Notes: generated by a model not told the origin, from the letters alone. A stretch of DNA of 64,000 nt from Trebonia sp963843745 (GCA_963843745.1 CAWJLP010000003.1:124001-188000), one strand, 5' to 3'. Positions 7,797 to 17,526 are shown, counted from the stretch's first letter. A program made the numbers and translations.

Positions 7797-9149
7797 TCAA
7801 CTCGCTTCCTGTCCGGTGTTCAGGACGTTCTGCAGCTGGGTGTTGGCCTGCGCCACCGCGGACTGGAAGTTAGCCCCTCGGTCGAGGGCCTTCATCATGG
7901 TCGGGATGATCGCGTCGGTCGCGTCGGCGGTCGACCAGTTCTTCGCGTTGAGCGGGGAGATCTGGGTGATGGTGGCCGCCTTGGCGAAACCGGACATGAG
8001 CTGGCTGCTCGAGTAGGCGCCGCCGGTCAGCTTGGACGTGAACGGCGGGAAGAAGCCCTGCAGGTTCGCGAAGCTGGTGGCGTTGGTCTCGCTGTCCATC
8101 AGCTGGAGCAGGTCCCAGGCCGCGGTCTTGTTCTTGCTGCCCGACCAGACGGCCAGGTCAGAGCCGCCCGCGAAGGCGGGCGCCGGGGACGGGCCGTTCT
8201 CCGACGGGATCGGGAAGGACGCCCAGTTGGACTTGTCGGTCGCGTTCGCGGGGAACTCAGCCGAGGCCCACGGGCCGTCGATGTACATGTCGAGCTTGCC
8301 GAGCGCGAAGTCCTCGTTGGACCCGCCTGAGGTCGCGCCGGGGTTGCCGAGCTCGGTCTGGCCGACGTACTTGGACGGCGAGACCTTGTCGCTGAGCAGC
8401 AGGCCGGAGTAGAACTTGATGCCCGCCTCGCTGGCCGGCGAGGTCAGGTCCGCGGTCCACTTGCCGTCGGTCTCCGTCGCCACCTGGCCGCCGGCGCCCC
8501 AGATGAAGCTGACGATCGCGTTGGTGTAGTTGGAGGGGGCGCCGATGCCGTAGGTGCCGGGGTACTTCTGCATCAGCTTCTGCGCGTCGGAGACGAGCTC
8601 TGCCCACGTGGCCGGGGTGGACGTGATGCCGGCGGCCGCGAACTGGTCCTTGCGGTACCAGATGCCGCGCACGCCGCCGAACCACGGCACGCCGTAGACG
8701 CTGCCGTTCTGGGTGTCGTTGGCGAGCATGCCGGAGACCAGGTCAGACTTGGTGGACCAGTCCGACAGGTCGCTGGAGATGTTGGCGAGGGCGCCGAGCG
8801 AGGCCTCGGTCGGGGTGTCGGTGTTGCCGAGCTCGGTGATGTCCGGCGCGTTCTTGCCGCTGGTCAGGGCGTTGGTCCAGTCGGTGGTCCTGTTGGCCCA
8901 GGGCACCCAGACCACGTTGACCTTGGTGTTCTTGTACTGCGGGTAGTCCTTGTGGAATTCGGCGACGACGCCGTTCATCCAGGTCACCTGGGACGCGGCG
9001 GACGGGCCCATACGCCACACCGTGAGCTCGCTGGGAGCTGCTGAGCTGGAAGACGAGCTGCCGCTGCCCGAGCTCGATCCTGAACTGCAGCCTGCGATCG
9101 CGAGCGCGGCTGCCGCACAGGCCGCGACGGCGGTTATCTTGTGTCGCAC
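7797..9149 (-). CDS. Extracellular sugar-binding lipoprotein (ABC importer)
   Basis: A 450-residue family 1 solute-binding protein. The signal peptide ends in the lipobox LAIAGC, with Cys21 the lipidated residue, followed by a Ser/Gly-rich linker to about residue 40. The mature domain begins ELTVWRMG and contains the usual DxxxLGN and aromatic-rich sugar-cleft segments (VPWFGGVRGIWYRKDQF). It would capture an oligosaccharide outside the membrane and deliver it to the two permeases encoded directly downstream. The start is GTG at 9147-9149 with a strong AAGGAGG nine bases upstream. It is the first gene of the operon, facing the ROK regulator across a palindromic operator. Confidence 0.93.
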   Translation of the reverse strand: MRHKITAVAACAAAALAIAGCSSGSSSGSGSSSSSSAAPSELTVWRMGPSAASQVTWMNGVVAEFHKDYPQYKNTKVNVVWVPWANRTTDWTNALTSGKNAPDITELGNTDTPTEASLGALANISSDLSDWSTKSDLVSGMLANDTQNGSVYGVPWFGGVRGIWYRKDQFAAAGITSTPATWAELVSDAQKLMQKYPGTYGIGAPSNYTNAIVSFIWGAGGQVATETDGKWTADLTSPASEAGIKFYSGLLLSDKVSPSKYVGQTELGNPGATSGGSNEDFALGKLDMYIDGPWASAEFPANATDKSNWASFPIPSENGPSPAPAFAGGSDLAVWSGSKNKTAAWDLLQLMDSETNATSFANLQGFFPPFTSKLTGGAYSSSQLMSGFAKAATITQISPLNAKNWSTADATDAIIPTMMKALDRGANFQSAVAQANTQLQNVLNTGQEAS

Positions 9150-9199
9150 TGCTGGTGTCCTCCTTGCACGGCTTCAGTTGGTCTGTACCGGAGAAACTA

Positions 9200-9216
9200 A
9201 TAGGAAACTTTCCTAT
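9200..9216. promoter_or_regulatory. ROK-type operator palindrome
   Basis: ATAGGAAACTTTCCTAT is a perfect 8-1-8 palindrome midway between the divergent binding-protein and ROK genes. Its GGAAA-N-TTTCC core resembles operators of actinobacterial ROK repressors that control sugar uptake. It lies about 51 bases upstream of the binding-protein start, suited to repressing that promoter and possibly the regulator's own. Confidence 0.75.
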
Positions 9217-9294
9217 AAGCTAGAGGCCGGCCCGGGCTGTTGCCGGATTGAGACACTCGTAGCGCGCAACGATACGTGGGAGGGGTGCGTGGTC

Positions 9295-10570
9295 ATGGCA
9301 AGTCAGAACCGAGTCGTCCGGGGAGCCCGCTTCGAACACGGTCCGGGCGGCCGGCCGGGCGCCGGCCCGGCCTGGCACGCCCAGCCTGCTGCGCGAACTC
9401 AACGACCGCGCGGCGTTGGCGCTGCTGCTCGACGGCAAGTCGCTGACCCGCGCGCAGCTGTCGGAACTGACCGGCGTGTCCAAGGTCACGGTCGCCCAGA
9501 TGCTCGCCAGGCTCGAGGAACGCGGGCTGGTGACCGCGGTCGGCTCCAACAGCGGCGGCCGCGGGCCGAACGCCGCCCTGTACTCGGTAGTGCCGTCCAG
9601 CGCGTACGTCGCGGCGCTCTACGTCGAGCAGGGCCTGGTCAGCACCGCGGTCGCCGACGTCACCGGGCGGGTGATCGCGGAGGTCCGCGAGGACCCCTCG
9701 AGCGGCGCGGGCGACCCGGTGGAGCTGATCCGCTCGGCGGTCGACCGGGCCTGCCAGCGGGCCGGGGTCTCCGTCAGCATGCTGAGCGCGTTCGTGATCG
9801 GCAGCCCCGGCGTCGTCGACCCGGTGACCGGCGACCCGCGGCTGGCCATCAACCTGCCCGCGTGGCACGAGGGCGTGCTCGGCGGGCTGCGCGGCGCGCT
9901 GCACAAGAACGTGCTGATCGAGAACGACGTGAACCTCGCCGCCATGGCCGAGCACGCGGTCGGCGCCGCCGCCGGCACCAGCGACTTCGTGCTGCTCTGG
10001 CTGGACGTCGGCGTCGGCCTGGCGACCGTGCTCGGCGGCCGGCTGCACCGCGGCGTGACCGGCGCGGCCGGCGAGATCGGCTGGCTGGCGGTGCCCGGCG
10101 CGCCGGTCACTTCGGACGTCAGGCGCCCGGCGGGCGGCGGCATGCAGTGGCTGGCCGGCGCGGACGCGGTCCGCGAGCTGGCCGCGGAGCACGGCTTCGC
10201 CGCCGCCGGGGCCGGCGCGGGTGACGTGGTGCGCGCCGCCGTCACGGCGGCCGGGGCCCCGGACCGGGACGCCGCGGCGCGGCCGGACCGGGCGCACGAG
10301 TTCCTCGGCGAGCTCGCCCGCCGGGTGGCCCTCGGCGCGGTCGCGGTGTGCACGGTCATCGACCCCGGCCTGGTGGTGCTCGGCGGCGAGGTCGGGCTGG
10401 CCGGCGGCCAGGCGCTCGCCAGCCGGGTGGCGGCGGCGGTCGCCGCGATCTGCCCGGTGCGCCCGCGGGTGGTCCCCACCGCGGTCGCCAGCGAACCGGT
10501 GCTGCGCGGCGCCCTGCTGACGGCGGTCAACCAGGCCCGCGCGGACCTGCTGGCTTCCGTCGGAGGGTGA
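9295..10570 (+). CDS. ROK family transcriptional repressor (frame disrupted near start)
   Basis: A sugar-responsive repressor with an N-terminal winged helix-turn-helix (LTRAQLSELTGVSKVTVAQMLARLEERGLV) and a ROK kinase-like domain containing LDVGVGLATVLGGRLHRGVTGAAGEIG. The usual N-terminal lead-in GTPSLLRELNDRAAL is encoded just upstream of the first in-frame start (TTG at 9416), but that frame has no good start. An ATG at 9295 with GGGAGGGG upstream is one frame off, so one extra base between about 9340 and 9380 is suspected; corrected length is about 424 residues. The zinc-binding CxCGxxGC motif found in many ROK proteins is absent. It very likely represses the divergent sugar operon through the palindrome at 9200-9216. 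Confidence 0.85.
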
Positions 10571-10790
10571 AATTCACAATCGTCATCCGTAACGGTCTCG
10601 TGGCAACTCCCCGCCCCACTAACTCAGCCCATCAGGACAAAGCCAAAAACAGCCCGCATCCTCGGCAAATAGTTAATTTCCTGCAAAGACCCGCATTTCG
10701 GACCAGGCATTACCCGCCGCCGTCCCGCCGCCTTGTAGCCTTTATCGTTTGTACCGGGACCCGGCGCCGAGCGCACTACCGAGGAGTGCC

Positions 10791-12416
10791 ATGCGAGCCA
10801 CCACGACCGCCGCTGCCGAACCCCGGCAGGGTCGTGCCGCGAGCGTGCGCGGCGTGCTGCCCGGCCGGTGGGGCTGGCCCGCCGCGTTCACGGCCGCGGC
10901 CGCGGCGCTCTTCTTCGCCGTCCTGCGGCTGGCCGGCACGCAGCCGGTCAAGGCTGACGCCGCGAGCAACGCGCTGCAAGCCTGGCAGATGCTGCACGGC
11001 AACCCGCTGCTGCACGGCTGGTGGCTGACCGACGTGTCGTTCTACACCACGGAACTGCCGCAGTTCATGCTCGTGGAGCTGGTGGCCGGGCTCCGCCCCG
11101 AGGTGGCGCACATCTGCGCCGCGCTCACCTACACGCTGCTCGTGGTGCTCGCGGCGTTCGTGGCCCGCGGCAGGTCGCGGGGCGCCGAGGGAACGGTCCG
11201 CGCGCTGCTCGCCGCCGGCATCATGCTCGCGCCGGTACCTGGCGAGACCGCCTGGGCGCTGCTGCTGACCCCTAATCACACCGGCACCGGGGTGCCGGTG
11301 CTGCTGCTCCTGCTGCTGCTCGACCTGGCGCCGCGACGCTGGTACACCGCGGTCGCGGCCGGCGTGCTGCTCGCCTGGGCGCTGGTCGGCGACCCGCTGA
11401 TCCTGGTCGTCGGCGTGCTGCCGGTGGTCGTGGTGTGCCTGGCGCGAGCCATCCTGGCGCTGGTCCACCGGCGGGTGCTCTGGTACGAGATCGCGCTGGC
11501 CTGCGCCGCCGCCCTCGCGGTGCCCGCCGCGGACGCGGCGAACCGCTTCATCGTCGCGCTCGGCGGGTTCACGATCAGCAAGAACCCCGCGACGCTCGTC
11601 AAGCCGTCGGTGCTGCCGAAGAACGTCCCGATGACGATCCGCAGCGTCCTGTCCCTGTTCGGCGCCGACGTCGCGGGCGCGCGCGGCACGCTGAACGAGG
11701 CCTTCGCCCTCATCCACCTCGCCGGGGCCGTGCTGGTGCTGGCGGCCCTGGTACTGGGCATCTGGCGGCTGGTCCGCACGCTCGGCTGGCGCGGACCGTC
11801 CGCCGCGGATCGCGCCAACCTGGTCGCCGACGTGCTGGTGGTCGCGATCGTGGCCAACATCGCCGCGTACTTCCTCTTCTACCAGATCAGGAACGTCGAC
11901 CAGGCGCACGAGATAGCCCCGGTCCTCTCGCTGGGCGCGGCGCTCGCCGGGCGGCTGCTCGGCGGCCCGCTGCTGCGGGCCAGGCTGGTCCCGGCCCTCG
12001 CGGCCGGACTGGCCTGCTACGCGGTCATGCTGGGTTTCGCCGCGGCGGGCCGGCAAGCGCCGCCGGACAACGCGGCGGTGGCCGTCTGGCTGCAGCAGCA
12101 CCGCCTGCGCAGCGGACTCGCCCCCTACTGGGAAGCGAACAGCGTTACGCTCGACTCCGGCGGGACGATCACCATGGGATCGGTGAAGCTGACGGGCAGG
12201 GGGCTGTCGCCGTGGCACTGGAACGAGGACATGCGGATCTTCCGTGCGTCCGACCACAGCGCCAACTTCTTCATCACCGTCCCCGGAGAACAGGTGACTC
12301 CCGCGAGGGCCCGCGCGGCGTTCGGGCCGCCGGCCCGCGTGTACCACTTCAGGGACTACACGATCATGGTGTGGAACAAGAACCTGCTCCGCCAGCTGGG
12401 CCATCCCGTTGGGTGA
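10791..12416 (+). CDS. Polytopic membrane protein, GT-C-like
   Basis: A 541-residue protein with about ten hydrophobic helices spread over residues 20-420 and a C-terminal soluble, probably extracytoplasmic domain (~425-541: 'NSVTLDSGGTITMGSVKL', 'FFITVPGEQVTPARARAAFG'). The overall plan resembles membrane glycosyltransferases of the GT-C/mannosyltransferase superfamily, though no catalytic Asp motif was clearly recognised. The start is the ATG at 10791 with GAGGAG five bases upstream. It is followed 70 bases later by another large membrane protein and then by nucleotide-sugar genes, suggesting a role in building or moving a cell-surface glycan. No specific substrate can be named. Confidence 0.6.
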   Translation: MRATTTAAAEPRQGRAASVRGVLPGRWGWPAAFTAAAAALFFAVLRLAGTQPVKADAASNALQAWQMLHGNPLLHGWWLTDVSFYTTELPQFMLVELVAGLRPEVAHICAALTYTLLVVLAAFVARGRSRGAEGTVRALLAAGIMLAPVPGETAWALLLTPNHTGTGVPVLLLLLLLDLAPRRWYTAVAAGVLLAWALVGDPLILVVGVLPVVVVCLARAILALVHRRVLWYEIALACAAALAVPAADAANRFIVALGGFTISKNPATLVKPSVLPKNVPMTIRSVLSLFGADVAGARGTLNEAFALIHLAGAVLVLAALVLGIWRLVRTLGWRGPSAADRANLVADVLVVAIVANIAAYFLFYQIRNVDQAHEIAPVLSLGAALAGRLLGGPLLRARLVPALAAGLACYAVMLGFAAAGRQAPPDNAAVAVWLQQHRLRSGLAPYWEANSVTLDSGGTITMGSVKLTGRGLSPWHWNEDMRIFRASDHSANFFITVPGEQVTPARARAAFGPPARVYHFRDYTIMVWNKNLLRQLGHPVG

Positions 12417-12486
12417 ACTCGATGGTCCCGATAGCGCCGCGGACGGTACGATTCGCCAGTCCGAGAGGCAGGAGCGAGGCAGGCTT

Positions 12487-14388
12487 GTGACACCCGGGGA
12501 ACCACGTGAGGTCGGCCTGGACCCGCGCGCGTCCGTGGATGCGATCGAGCCGGTCGAGCCGGCGCCCGCGGCGACGCGCCAGGGGTCGCCGCCCGCGGCG
12601 ACGCGGCGCGAGCGCCGCTTCAGGGCAGCGTGGCCCTGGTTGGTGGTGGGCTGCTACCTCCTCGCCGCGCTGGCGGTGACAGCGCATCTGTGGCGTGATC
12701 CGGCTGGCCGCATGCAGGCCGGCGACCGCGGCGACGTGGACCTGTTCGCGTGGTTCGTGCAGTACGCGGCGACGGCTGTCTCGCACGGGCAGCTGCCCGC
12801 GCTGTTCACGACCGCGATGAACGCGCCGGTGGGCGTCAACCTGATGTGGAACACGTCGTTCCTGCTGCCGGGGGTGCTGCTGTCGCCGGTGACGCTGCTG
12901 TGGGGCCCGCAGGTCAGCCTCACCGTGGCGCTGACGCTGGGCTTCGCGGGGTCGGCGGCCGCCCTGTTCTGGGTGCTGCGGCGGTGGGGAGCGAGCCTCG
13001 GCGCGGCCGCGCTCGGCGGGGCGGTCTACGGGTTCTCCCCGGCGCTCGTGACCGCGGGCCTCGGGCATTACCATCTGCAGTTCGCGGTCCTGCCGCCGCT
13101 GATCGTCGATGCCGTCGCCCGCCTGGTCACCGGCCGCGGGCGCGGCGTCAGGACCGGCCTCTGGCTCGGGCTGCTCTGCGCCGCGCAGCTGTTCATCGGG
13201 GAAGAGCTCCTCGTCTACACGGCGGTCGCGAGCCTGATCCTGGTGGTGGCGCTCGCGCTGAGCCGCCCGAGGGAAGTGCCGCGGCGCGCCCGCGAGGCGC
13301 TGCCCGGGCTGGCCGTCGCGGCGGTGCTGGTCCTGCTCCTCGACGGGTACGCGCTGTGGACGCAGTTCGCGGGGCCGCTGGCCGAGCACAGCAAGCTGCG
13401 GGCCACGCTGACCGGCAATCTCAGCTGGTTCGTCGTGCCGGATGCTTCGCTGCTGTTCCACACTCCCGCCAGCGCGGCCGAGGCCGCCGTGACCCTGCAA
13501 CTGCCCGCCGAGTACATGGACTACCTGGGCTGGCCGCTGATCCTCGTCCTGGTGATCGCCGCGGTGGTGTTCTGGCGGGACATACGCGTCAGGACCGCGG
13601 CGGTGATGTGGGCGGTACTGGAACTGTGCGCGCTCGGCGGCGGCAGCCTGCCCATCGGCGGCGGCGTCAGGTGGCCGGGGCGGCTGCTGCCGTGGCACTC
13701 GGTCCAGGGCCTGCCCGGCCTGGCCCAGGTGCTGCCGTGGCGGTTCGCGATCCTCGCCGACGGCGCGGCCGCCGCGCTGCTGGTGTTCGCGCTGGACCGG
13801 GCGCTGGCGGCGGTGCCGCGCGCCGAAGGCCGACAGGGCTGGCCGGGCTGGCGCGGCTGGCCGGGGGCGCGCGGCTGGACCCGCGGCGCGCTCGGCGCGG
13901 TCGCGGTGCTCGCCGTCCTGCCGCTGGTACCGCTGCCCTACAAGGTAACCCCGGTCGCGCAGGTCCCGGCCGGCTGGCAGGCGACCTTCAGCACGCTGCG
14001 GCTGCCGTCGGACGCGCCGGTGCTCATCGTGCCGTTCCCCTCCGGCGGCCAGTCGCAAGTGCTGCGCTGGCAGGCAGACACCGGCCAGCCAGGCGCGATG
14101 ATCGGCGGCTACTTCATCGGGCCTACCGCGACGGGGCAGGCCTCGTTCTTCTTCCAGGCCAACAGCCAGCCGAGCGATGTCGCCAGGTACCTGAACAGCG
14201 TCTATCTGGGACAGCATCCCCGTGGCCTGCCCGACGCGGAGATCCGCGCCGTCATCGGATCCTGGCACACGGCCGCGATCGTCGCGGTCACCGGCGCGCG
14301 GTCACCGGTCGCGCGGCTGCTGACCCGGCTCTACGGCAGCCCGGCCACGCACATCGGCGGAGTGCTCAGCTGGCGGCTAGGTTCCTGA
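12487..14388 (+). CDS. Polytopic membrane protein, GT-C-like (second)
   Basis: About 633 residues. A polar N-terminal tail of ~40 residues precedes roughly ten helices, with a luminal-type loop after the first helix containing GDRGDVDLFAWFVQYAATA. The acidic pair in that first loop is the usual place for the catalytic site of GT-C glycosyltransferases, so an undecaprenyl- or polyprenyl-phosphate sugar transferase is possible. A soluble C-terminal domain (~500-633) includes VLIVPFPSGG. The start is taken as GTG 12487, with AGGAG 12 bases upstream. Its last 23 bases overlap the convergent UDP-glucose dehydrogenase gene. It probably shares transcription with the preceding membrane protein gene. 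Confidence 0.6.
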   Translation: MTPGEPREVGLDPRASVDAIEPVEPAPAATRQGSPPAATRRERRFRAAWPWLVVGCYLLAALAVTAHLWRDPAGRMQAGDRGDVDLFAWFVQYAATAVSHGQLPALFTTAMNAPVGVNLMWNTSFLLPGVLLSPVTLLWGPQVSLTVALTLGFAGSAAALFWVLRRWGASLGAAALGGAVYGFSPALVTAGLGHYHLQFAVLPPLIVDAVARLVTGRGRGVRTGLWLGLLCAAQLFIGEELLVYTAVASLILVVALALSRPREVPRRAREALPGLAVAAVLVLLLDGYALWTQFAGPLAEHSKLRATLTGNLSWFVVPDASLLFHTPASAAEAAVTLQLPAEYMDYLGWPLILVLVIAAVVFWRDIRVRTAAVMWAVLELCALGGGSLPIGGGVRWPGRLLPWHSVQGLPGLAQVLPWRFAILADGAAAALLVFALDRALAAVPRAEGRQGWPGWRGWPGARGWTRGALGAVAVLAVLPLVPLPYKVTPVAQVPAGWQATFSTLRLPSDAPVLIVPFPSGGQSQVLRWQADTGQPGAMIGGYFIGPTATGQASFFFQANSQPSDVARYLNSVYLGQHPRGLPDAEIRAVIGSWHTAAIVAVTGARSPVARLLTRLYGSPATHIGGVLSWRLGS

Positions 14389-15703
14389 GGTTCGCGGACC
14401 GCCCCACGGTGCGTACCGTCCACCCCGCGGACTCCCAGGCCGGTACGTCGAGCACGCACCTGGCGTCGATCACGCGGCGCTGCGCGACCACCTCGGCGAG
14501 CGCGGACGGCTCGATGGACCGGTACTCGGTCCATTCGGTCAGGTGCAGGACCAGGTCCGCGCCTTCCGCCGCTTCGAGCACGGACTTCGCGTAACGCAGG
14601 TCAGGGCGGAGCCTGGACGCGTTCTCCAGCGCCACGGGATCGTGCGCCGACACGATCGCGCCCTCGGCGGCGAGCCGCCCGCAGACGTCCAGGCTGGGCG
14701 AGTCACGGACGTCGTCGCTGTTCGGCTTGAACGCCAGGCCGAGCGCCGCGACGCGCTTGCCCGCCAGCGAGCCGCCGACCGCGTCGCGCGCCATGTCGAC
14801 CACCCGTGACCGGCGGCTCTTGTTGATCTCGTCGACGTCGCCGAGCAGGCTGACCATGGAGTCGGCCCCCAGGCTCGCGGCCGTGGCGCGGAACGCGCGG
14901 ATGTCCTTGGGCAGGCAGCCGCCGCCGAAGCCGAGACCTGGGGACATGGCCCGCCCGCCGATCCGCTCGTCATGGGCCAGCGCCGCGGCGAGCTGCGTCA
15001 CGTCCGCTCCCGCGGCTTCGCAGGCGTCGGCCACCGCGTTGATGAACGAGATCTTGGTGGCCAGGAACGCGTTGGCCGACACCTTGACGAGCTCGGCGGT
15101 TTCGAGGCCCATGGTCAGCGCCGGGGTCCCGTCGGCCAGCGGCTGCTCGTAGACCCGGCGCAGCAGCGCTTCGGCCCGCTGCGACGTGACGCCGAAGACG
15201 AAGCGGTCAGGGCGCAGCGTGTCCTGGACGGCGTTCCCCTCGCGCAGGAACTCCGGATTCCACGCGAGGTCCACCTCGGCGCCGGCCGGTGCCGCCGCGC
15301 GGATCCTGGCCAGCAGCTTCCTGGCCGTCCCGGCCGGGACCGTGGACTTCCCCGCGATCAGGCACCCCGGCCGCAGGTGCGGGGCGAGCGCGTCCGCGGC
15401 TTGCGTCACGTAGCTGAGGTCCGCGGCGCCGTCAGCTCCCTGCGGCGTTCCGACGCACAGGAAATGGACGTCACCGAACTCGCCGATGTCCTTGTAGACG
15501 GTGGTGAACCGCAGCCTGCCCGTCTCCAGGCCCTTCCGCAGCAGCGATTCGAGCCCGGGCTCGAAGAATGGCATCTCGCCGGCGGATATCCGCGCGACGC
15601 GCTCGTGATCGGTGTCGATCGCCAGCACGTCGTGCCCGAGGTCCGCCATGCAGGCGGCGTGCGTCAGGCCGAGGTATCCGACTCCGATCACCGTCAGTCG
15701 CAT
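14366..15703 (-). CDS. ugd: UDP-glucose 6-dehydrogenase
   Basis: A 445-residue NAD-dependent dehydrogenase oxidising UDP-glucose to UDP-glucuronate. The Rossmann motif GVGYLG opens the protein (residues 8-13). The central domain has WNPEFLREG. The catalytic cysteine lies in GFGGGCLPKD, where it forms the thioester intermediate. The C-terminal UDP-binding domain begins near GLAFKPNSDDVRDSPS. The start is the ATG at 15703 because GGAGGGAAC lies upstream and the Rossmann fold begins there. It is transcribed just downstream of the UDP-glucuronate decarboxylase gene, so both enzymes should be made together to supply UDP-glucuronate and UDP-xylose. Confidence 0.95.
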   Translation of the reverse strand: MRLTVIGVGYLGLTHAACMADLGHDVLAIDTDHERVARISAGEMPFFEPGLESLLRKGLETGRLRFTTVYKDIGEFGDVHFLCVGTPQGADGAADLSYVTQAADALAPHLRPGCLIAGKSTVPAGTARKLLARIRAAAPAGAEVDLAWNPEFLREGNAVQDTLRPDRFVFGVTSQRAEALLRRVYEQPLADGTPALTMGLETAELVKVSANAFLATKISFINAVADACEAAGADVTQLAAALAHDERIGGRAMSPGLGFGGGCLPKDIRAFRATAASLGADSMVSLLGDVDEINKSRRSRVVDMARDAVGGSLAGKRVAALGLAFKPNSDDVRDSPSLDVCGRLAAEGAIVSAHDPVALENASRLRPDLRYAKSVLEAAEGADLVLHLTEWTEYRSIEPSALAEVVAQRRVIDARCVLDVPAWESAGWTVRTVGRSANLRNLAAS

Positions 15704-15803
15704 CCGCTGTTCCCTCCGTCGTGCGTCGTGCTCAGGCATATTACCGTCCGTAACACCCATCGTTTCGCTGCTCCCCAGACACCGCAACTAACTAAGGCGG
15801 ATG

Positions 15804-16748
15804 CTAACCATTGAGCACGCCGCGGAAGTAGTCGACGGTCCGCGCGAGCCCCTCGCTGAGCGGCACGGCCGGCTCCCAGCCCAGCACGTCCCGCGCGCGG
15901 CTGATGTCTGGCTTGCGGCGTACCGGATCGTCGGCGGGCAGCGGCAGGTGCTGCAGCTCGCAGTCGCTGTCGGTCAGGGCCATGACCTGCTTCGCGAGCT
16001 CGATCATCGTGAACTCGCCGGGATTGCCGAGGTTGATCGGCCCGGTCACCTCTCGCGGCGAGTTCATGAGGCTGATCAGGCCGTCCACCATGTCGTCGAT
16101 GTAGCAGAACGACCTGGTCTGCGAGCCGTCGCCGAAGACGGTGAGCGGTTCGCCCTTGAGGGCCTGCACGATGAAGTTCGATACCACCCGGCCGTCGTCT
16201 GGCTGCATCTTCGGCCCGTAGGTGTTGAAGATCCGCGCGACCTTGATCGGCAGGCCGTGCTGCCGGTGATAGTCGAAGAACAGCGTCTCCGCGGCCCGCT
16301 TGCCCTCGTCGTAGCAGGACCGGATCCCGATCGGGTTGACGTTGCCCCAGTACGACTCCGACTGCGGGTGCACGGCCGGGTCGCCGTACACCTCGGACGT
16401 CGAGGTGAGCAGGATCCGCGCGCCCAGCCGCTTGGCGAGGCCGAGCATGTTGATGGAGCCGTGCACGCACGTCTTGGTCGTCTGGACCGGGTCCCGCTGG
16501 TAGTACACCGGCGACGCCGGGCAGGCGAGGTGATAGATCTCGTCGACCTCGACGTAGAGCGGGAACGTCACGTCGTGGCGCATGAGCTCGAAGCGCGGGT
16601 TCCGCAGCAGCTCTTGCACGTTGTGCCGGTCGCTGGAGTAGAAATTGTCCGCGGCGAGCACGTCGTGGCCCATGTCGAGCAGGCGCTGGCACAGGTGGGA
16701 CCCGATAAAACCCGAGCCGCCGGTGACGAGAGTCCGTTTGCGATCCAT
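15804..16748 (-). CDS. UDP-glucuronate decarboxylase (UDP-xylose synthase)
   Basis: A 314-residue extended short-chain dehydrogenase. GGSGFIGSH binds NAD near residue 10; the catalytic Tyr/Lys pair is in SCYDEGKRAAE, and TSTSEVYGDP and the substrate-binding RIFNTYGPKM are close to those of bacterial UXS enzymes. The reaction converts UDP-glucuronate, the product of the adjacent ugd gene, to UDP-xylose. The start is placed at ATG 16748; no strong ribosome binding site is visible, and a TTG six codons earlier is possible. It is divergent from the glycosyltransferase gene at 16831 across an AT-rich 80-base gap that should hold both promoters. Confidence 0.9.
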   Translation of the reverse strand: MDRKRTLVTGGSGFIGSHLCQRLLDMGHDVLAADNFYSSDRHNVQELLRNPRFELMRHDVTFPLYVEVDEIYHLACPASPVYYQRDPVQTTKTCVHGSINMLGLAKRLGARILLTSTSEVYGDPAVHPQSESYWGNVNPIGIRSCYDEGKRAAETLFFDYHRQHGLPIKVARIFNTYGPKMQPDDGRVVSNFIVQALKGEPLTVFGDGSQTRSFCYIDDMVDGLISLMNSPREVTGPINLGNPGEFTMIELAKQVMALTDSDCELQHLPLPADDPVRRKPDISRARDVLGWEPAVPLSEGLARTVDYFRGVLNG

Positions 16749-16830
16749 GAGGCCGCAATCTACCAACTAATTCTTCAGAACATGCTAAGGAACTCTTCAT
16801 CATAAGACGCTATGCAGTAGCCTCACCTGC

Positions 16831-17526
16831 GTGAAGCTTTCGATCCTGATGCCTGTCTACAACGAGTTCACGACCCTCACCTCCGCGATGAAGGAGGTCC
16901 TCGGCGTCGACTTCCCTTGCGAGATCGAGCTCGTCGTGGTGGACGACGGAAGCACCGACGGTACCAGGGACCTGTACCACTCCTTCGAGAGCGATCCCCG
17001 GGTAAGCATCCATCTGCACGAGCGTAACCAGGGCAAAGGCGCCGCGATCCGCACCGCGGCCGCCGTCGCGACCGGCGACTACGTGATCATGTGCGACGCC
17101 GACCTGGAGTACTCGCCGGCCCAGATCCCCTCGCTTCTCACGCCGGTCCTCACCGGGGATGCCGAGGTCGTCTACGGCACCAGGACCTTTGGCAGTCACA
17201 ATTCCTATTCGTATCTCTATGTCCTCGGTAACAAGGCAGTAACCACTTTCGCTAATGTTCTGTTCAACTGCTACATCAGCGACCTGGAGACCTGTTTCAA
17301 GCTGATACCCGCACCGTTGTACCGGGAGCTGCGCGTCAGGGAGACCGGGTTCGGCATGGAAGCCGAGGTCACCGGGAAGCTGCTGCGCCGCGGTATCCGG
17401 CCCTTCGAGGTGCCGATCAGCTACAAGGCGCGTAGCCGCGAGGCCGGCAAGAAGCTCACCTGGCGCGACGGTGTCGAGGCGATGTGGATCCTGCTCAGGG
17501 AGCGGTTCATCACGCGCCATGGGTAA
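16831..17526 (+). CDS. Family 2 glycosyltransferase, polyprenyl-phosphate hexose synthase-like
   Basis: A 231-residue GT-A fold enzyme. MPVYNE near the N-terminus, VVVDDGSTDGT, the donor-metal motif CDADLEYSP (DxD) and the acceptor-side segment GFGMEAEVTGKLL are typical of Dpm1/GtrB-like transferases that move a sugar from a nucleotide donor to a polyprenyl phosphate. No membrane helices are seen, so it should act at the cytosolic membrane face. The start is GTG. Context with Ugd, Uxs and two GT-C-like membrane proteins suggests it loads a lipid carrier for surface glycan synthesis. Its stop overlaps the start of the next gene by eight bases. Confidence 0.85.
   Translation: MKLSILMPVYNEFTTLTSAMKEVLGVDFPCEIELVVVDDGSTDGTRDLYHSFESDPRVSIHLHERNQGKGAAIRTAAAVATGDYVIMCDADLEYSPAQIPSLLTPVLTGDAEVVYGTRTFGSHNSYSYLYVLGNKAVTTFANVLFNCYISDLETCFKLIPAPLYRELRVRETGFGMEAEVTGKLLRRGIRPFEVPISYKARSREAGKKLTWRDGVEAMWILLRERFITRHG

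Noticed and set aside
10791..17526. Natural-product biosynthetic cluster
   Set aside because: Nucleotide-sugar and membrane transferase genes are present, but there are no core biosynthetic enzymes; a cell-surface glycan role is simpler.
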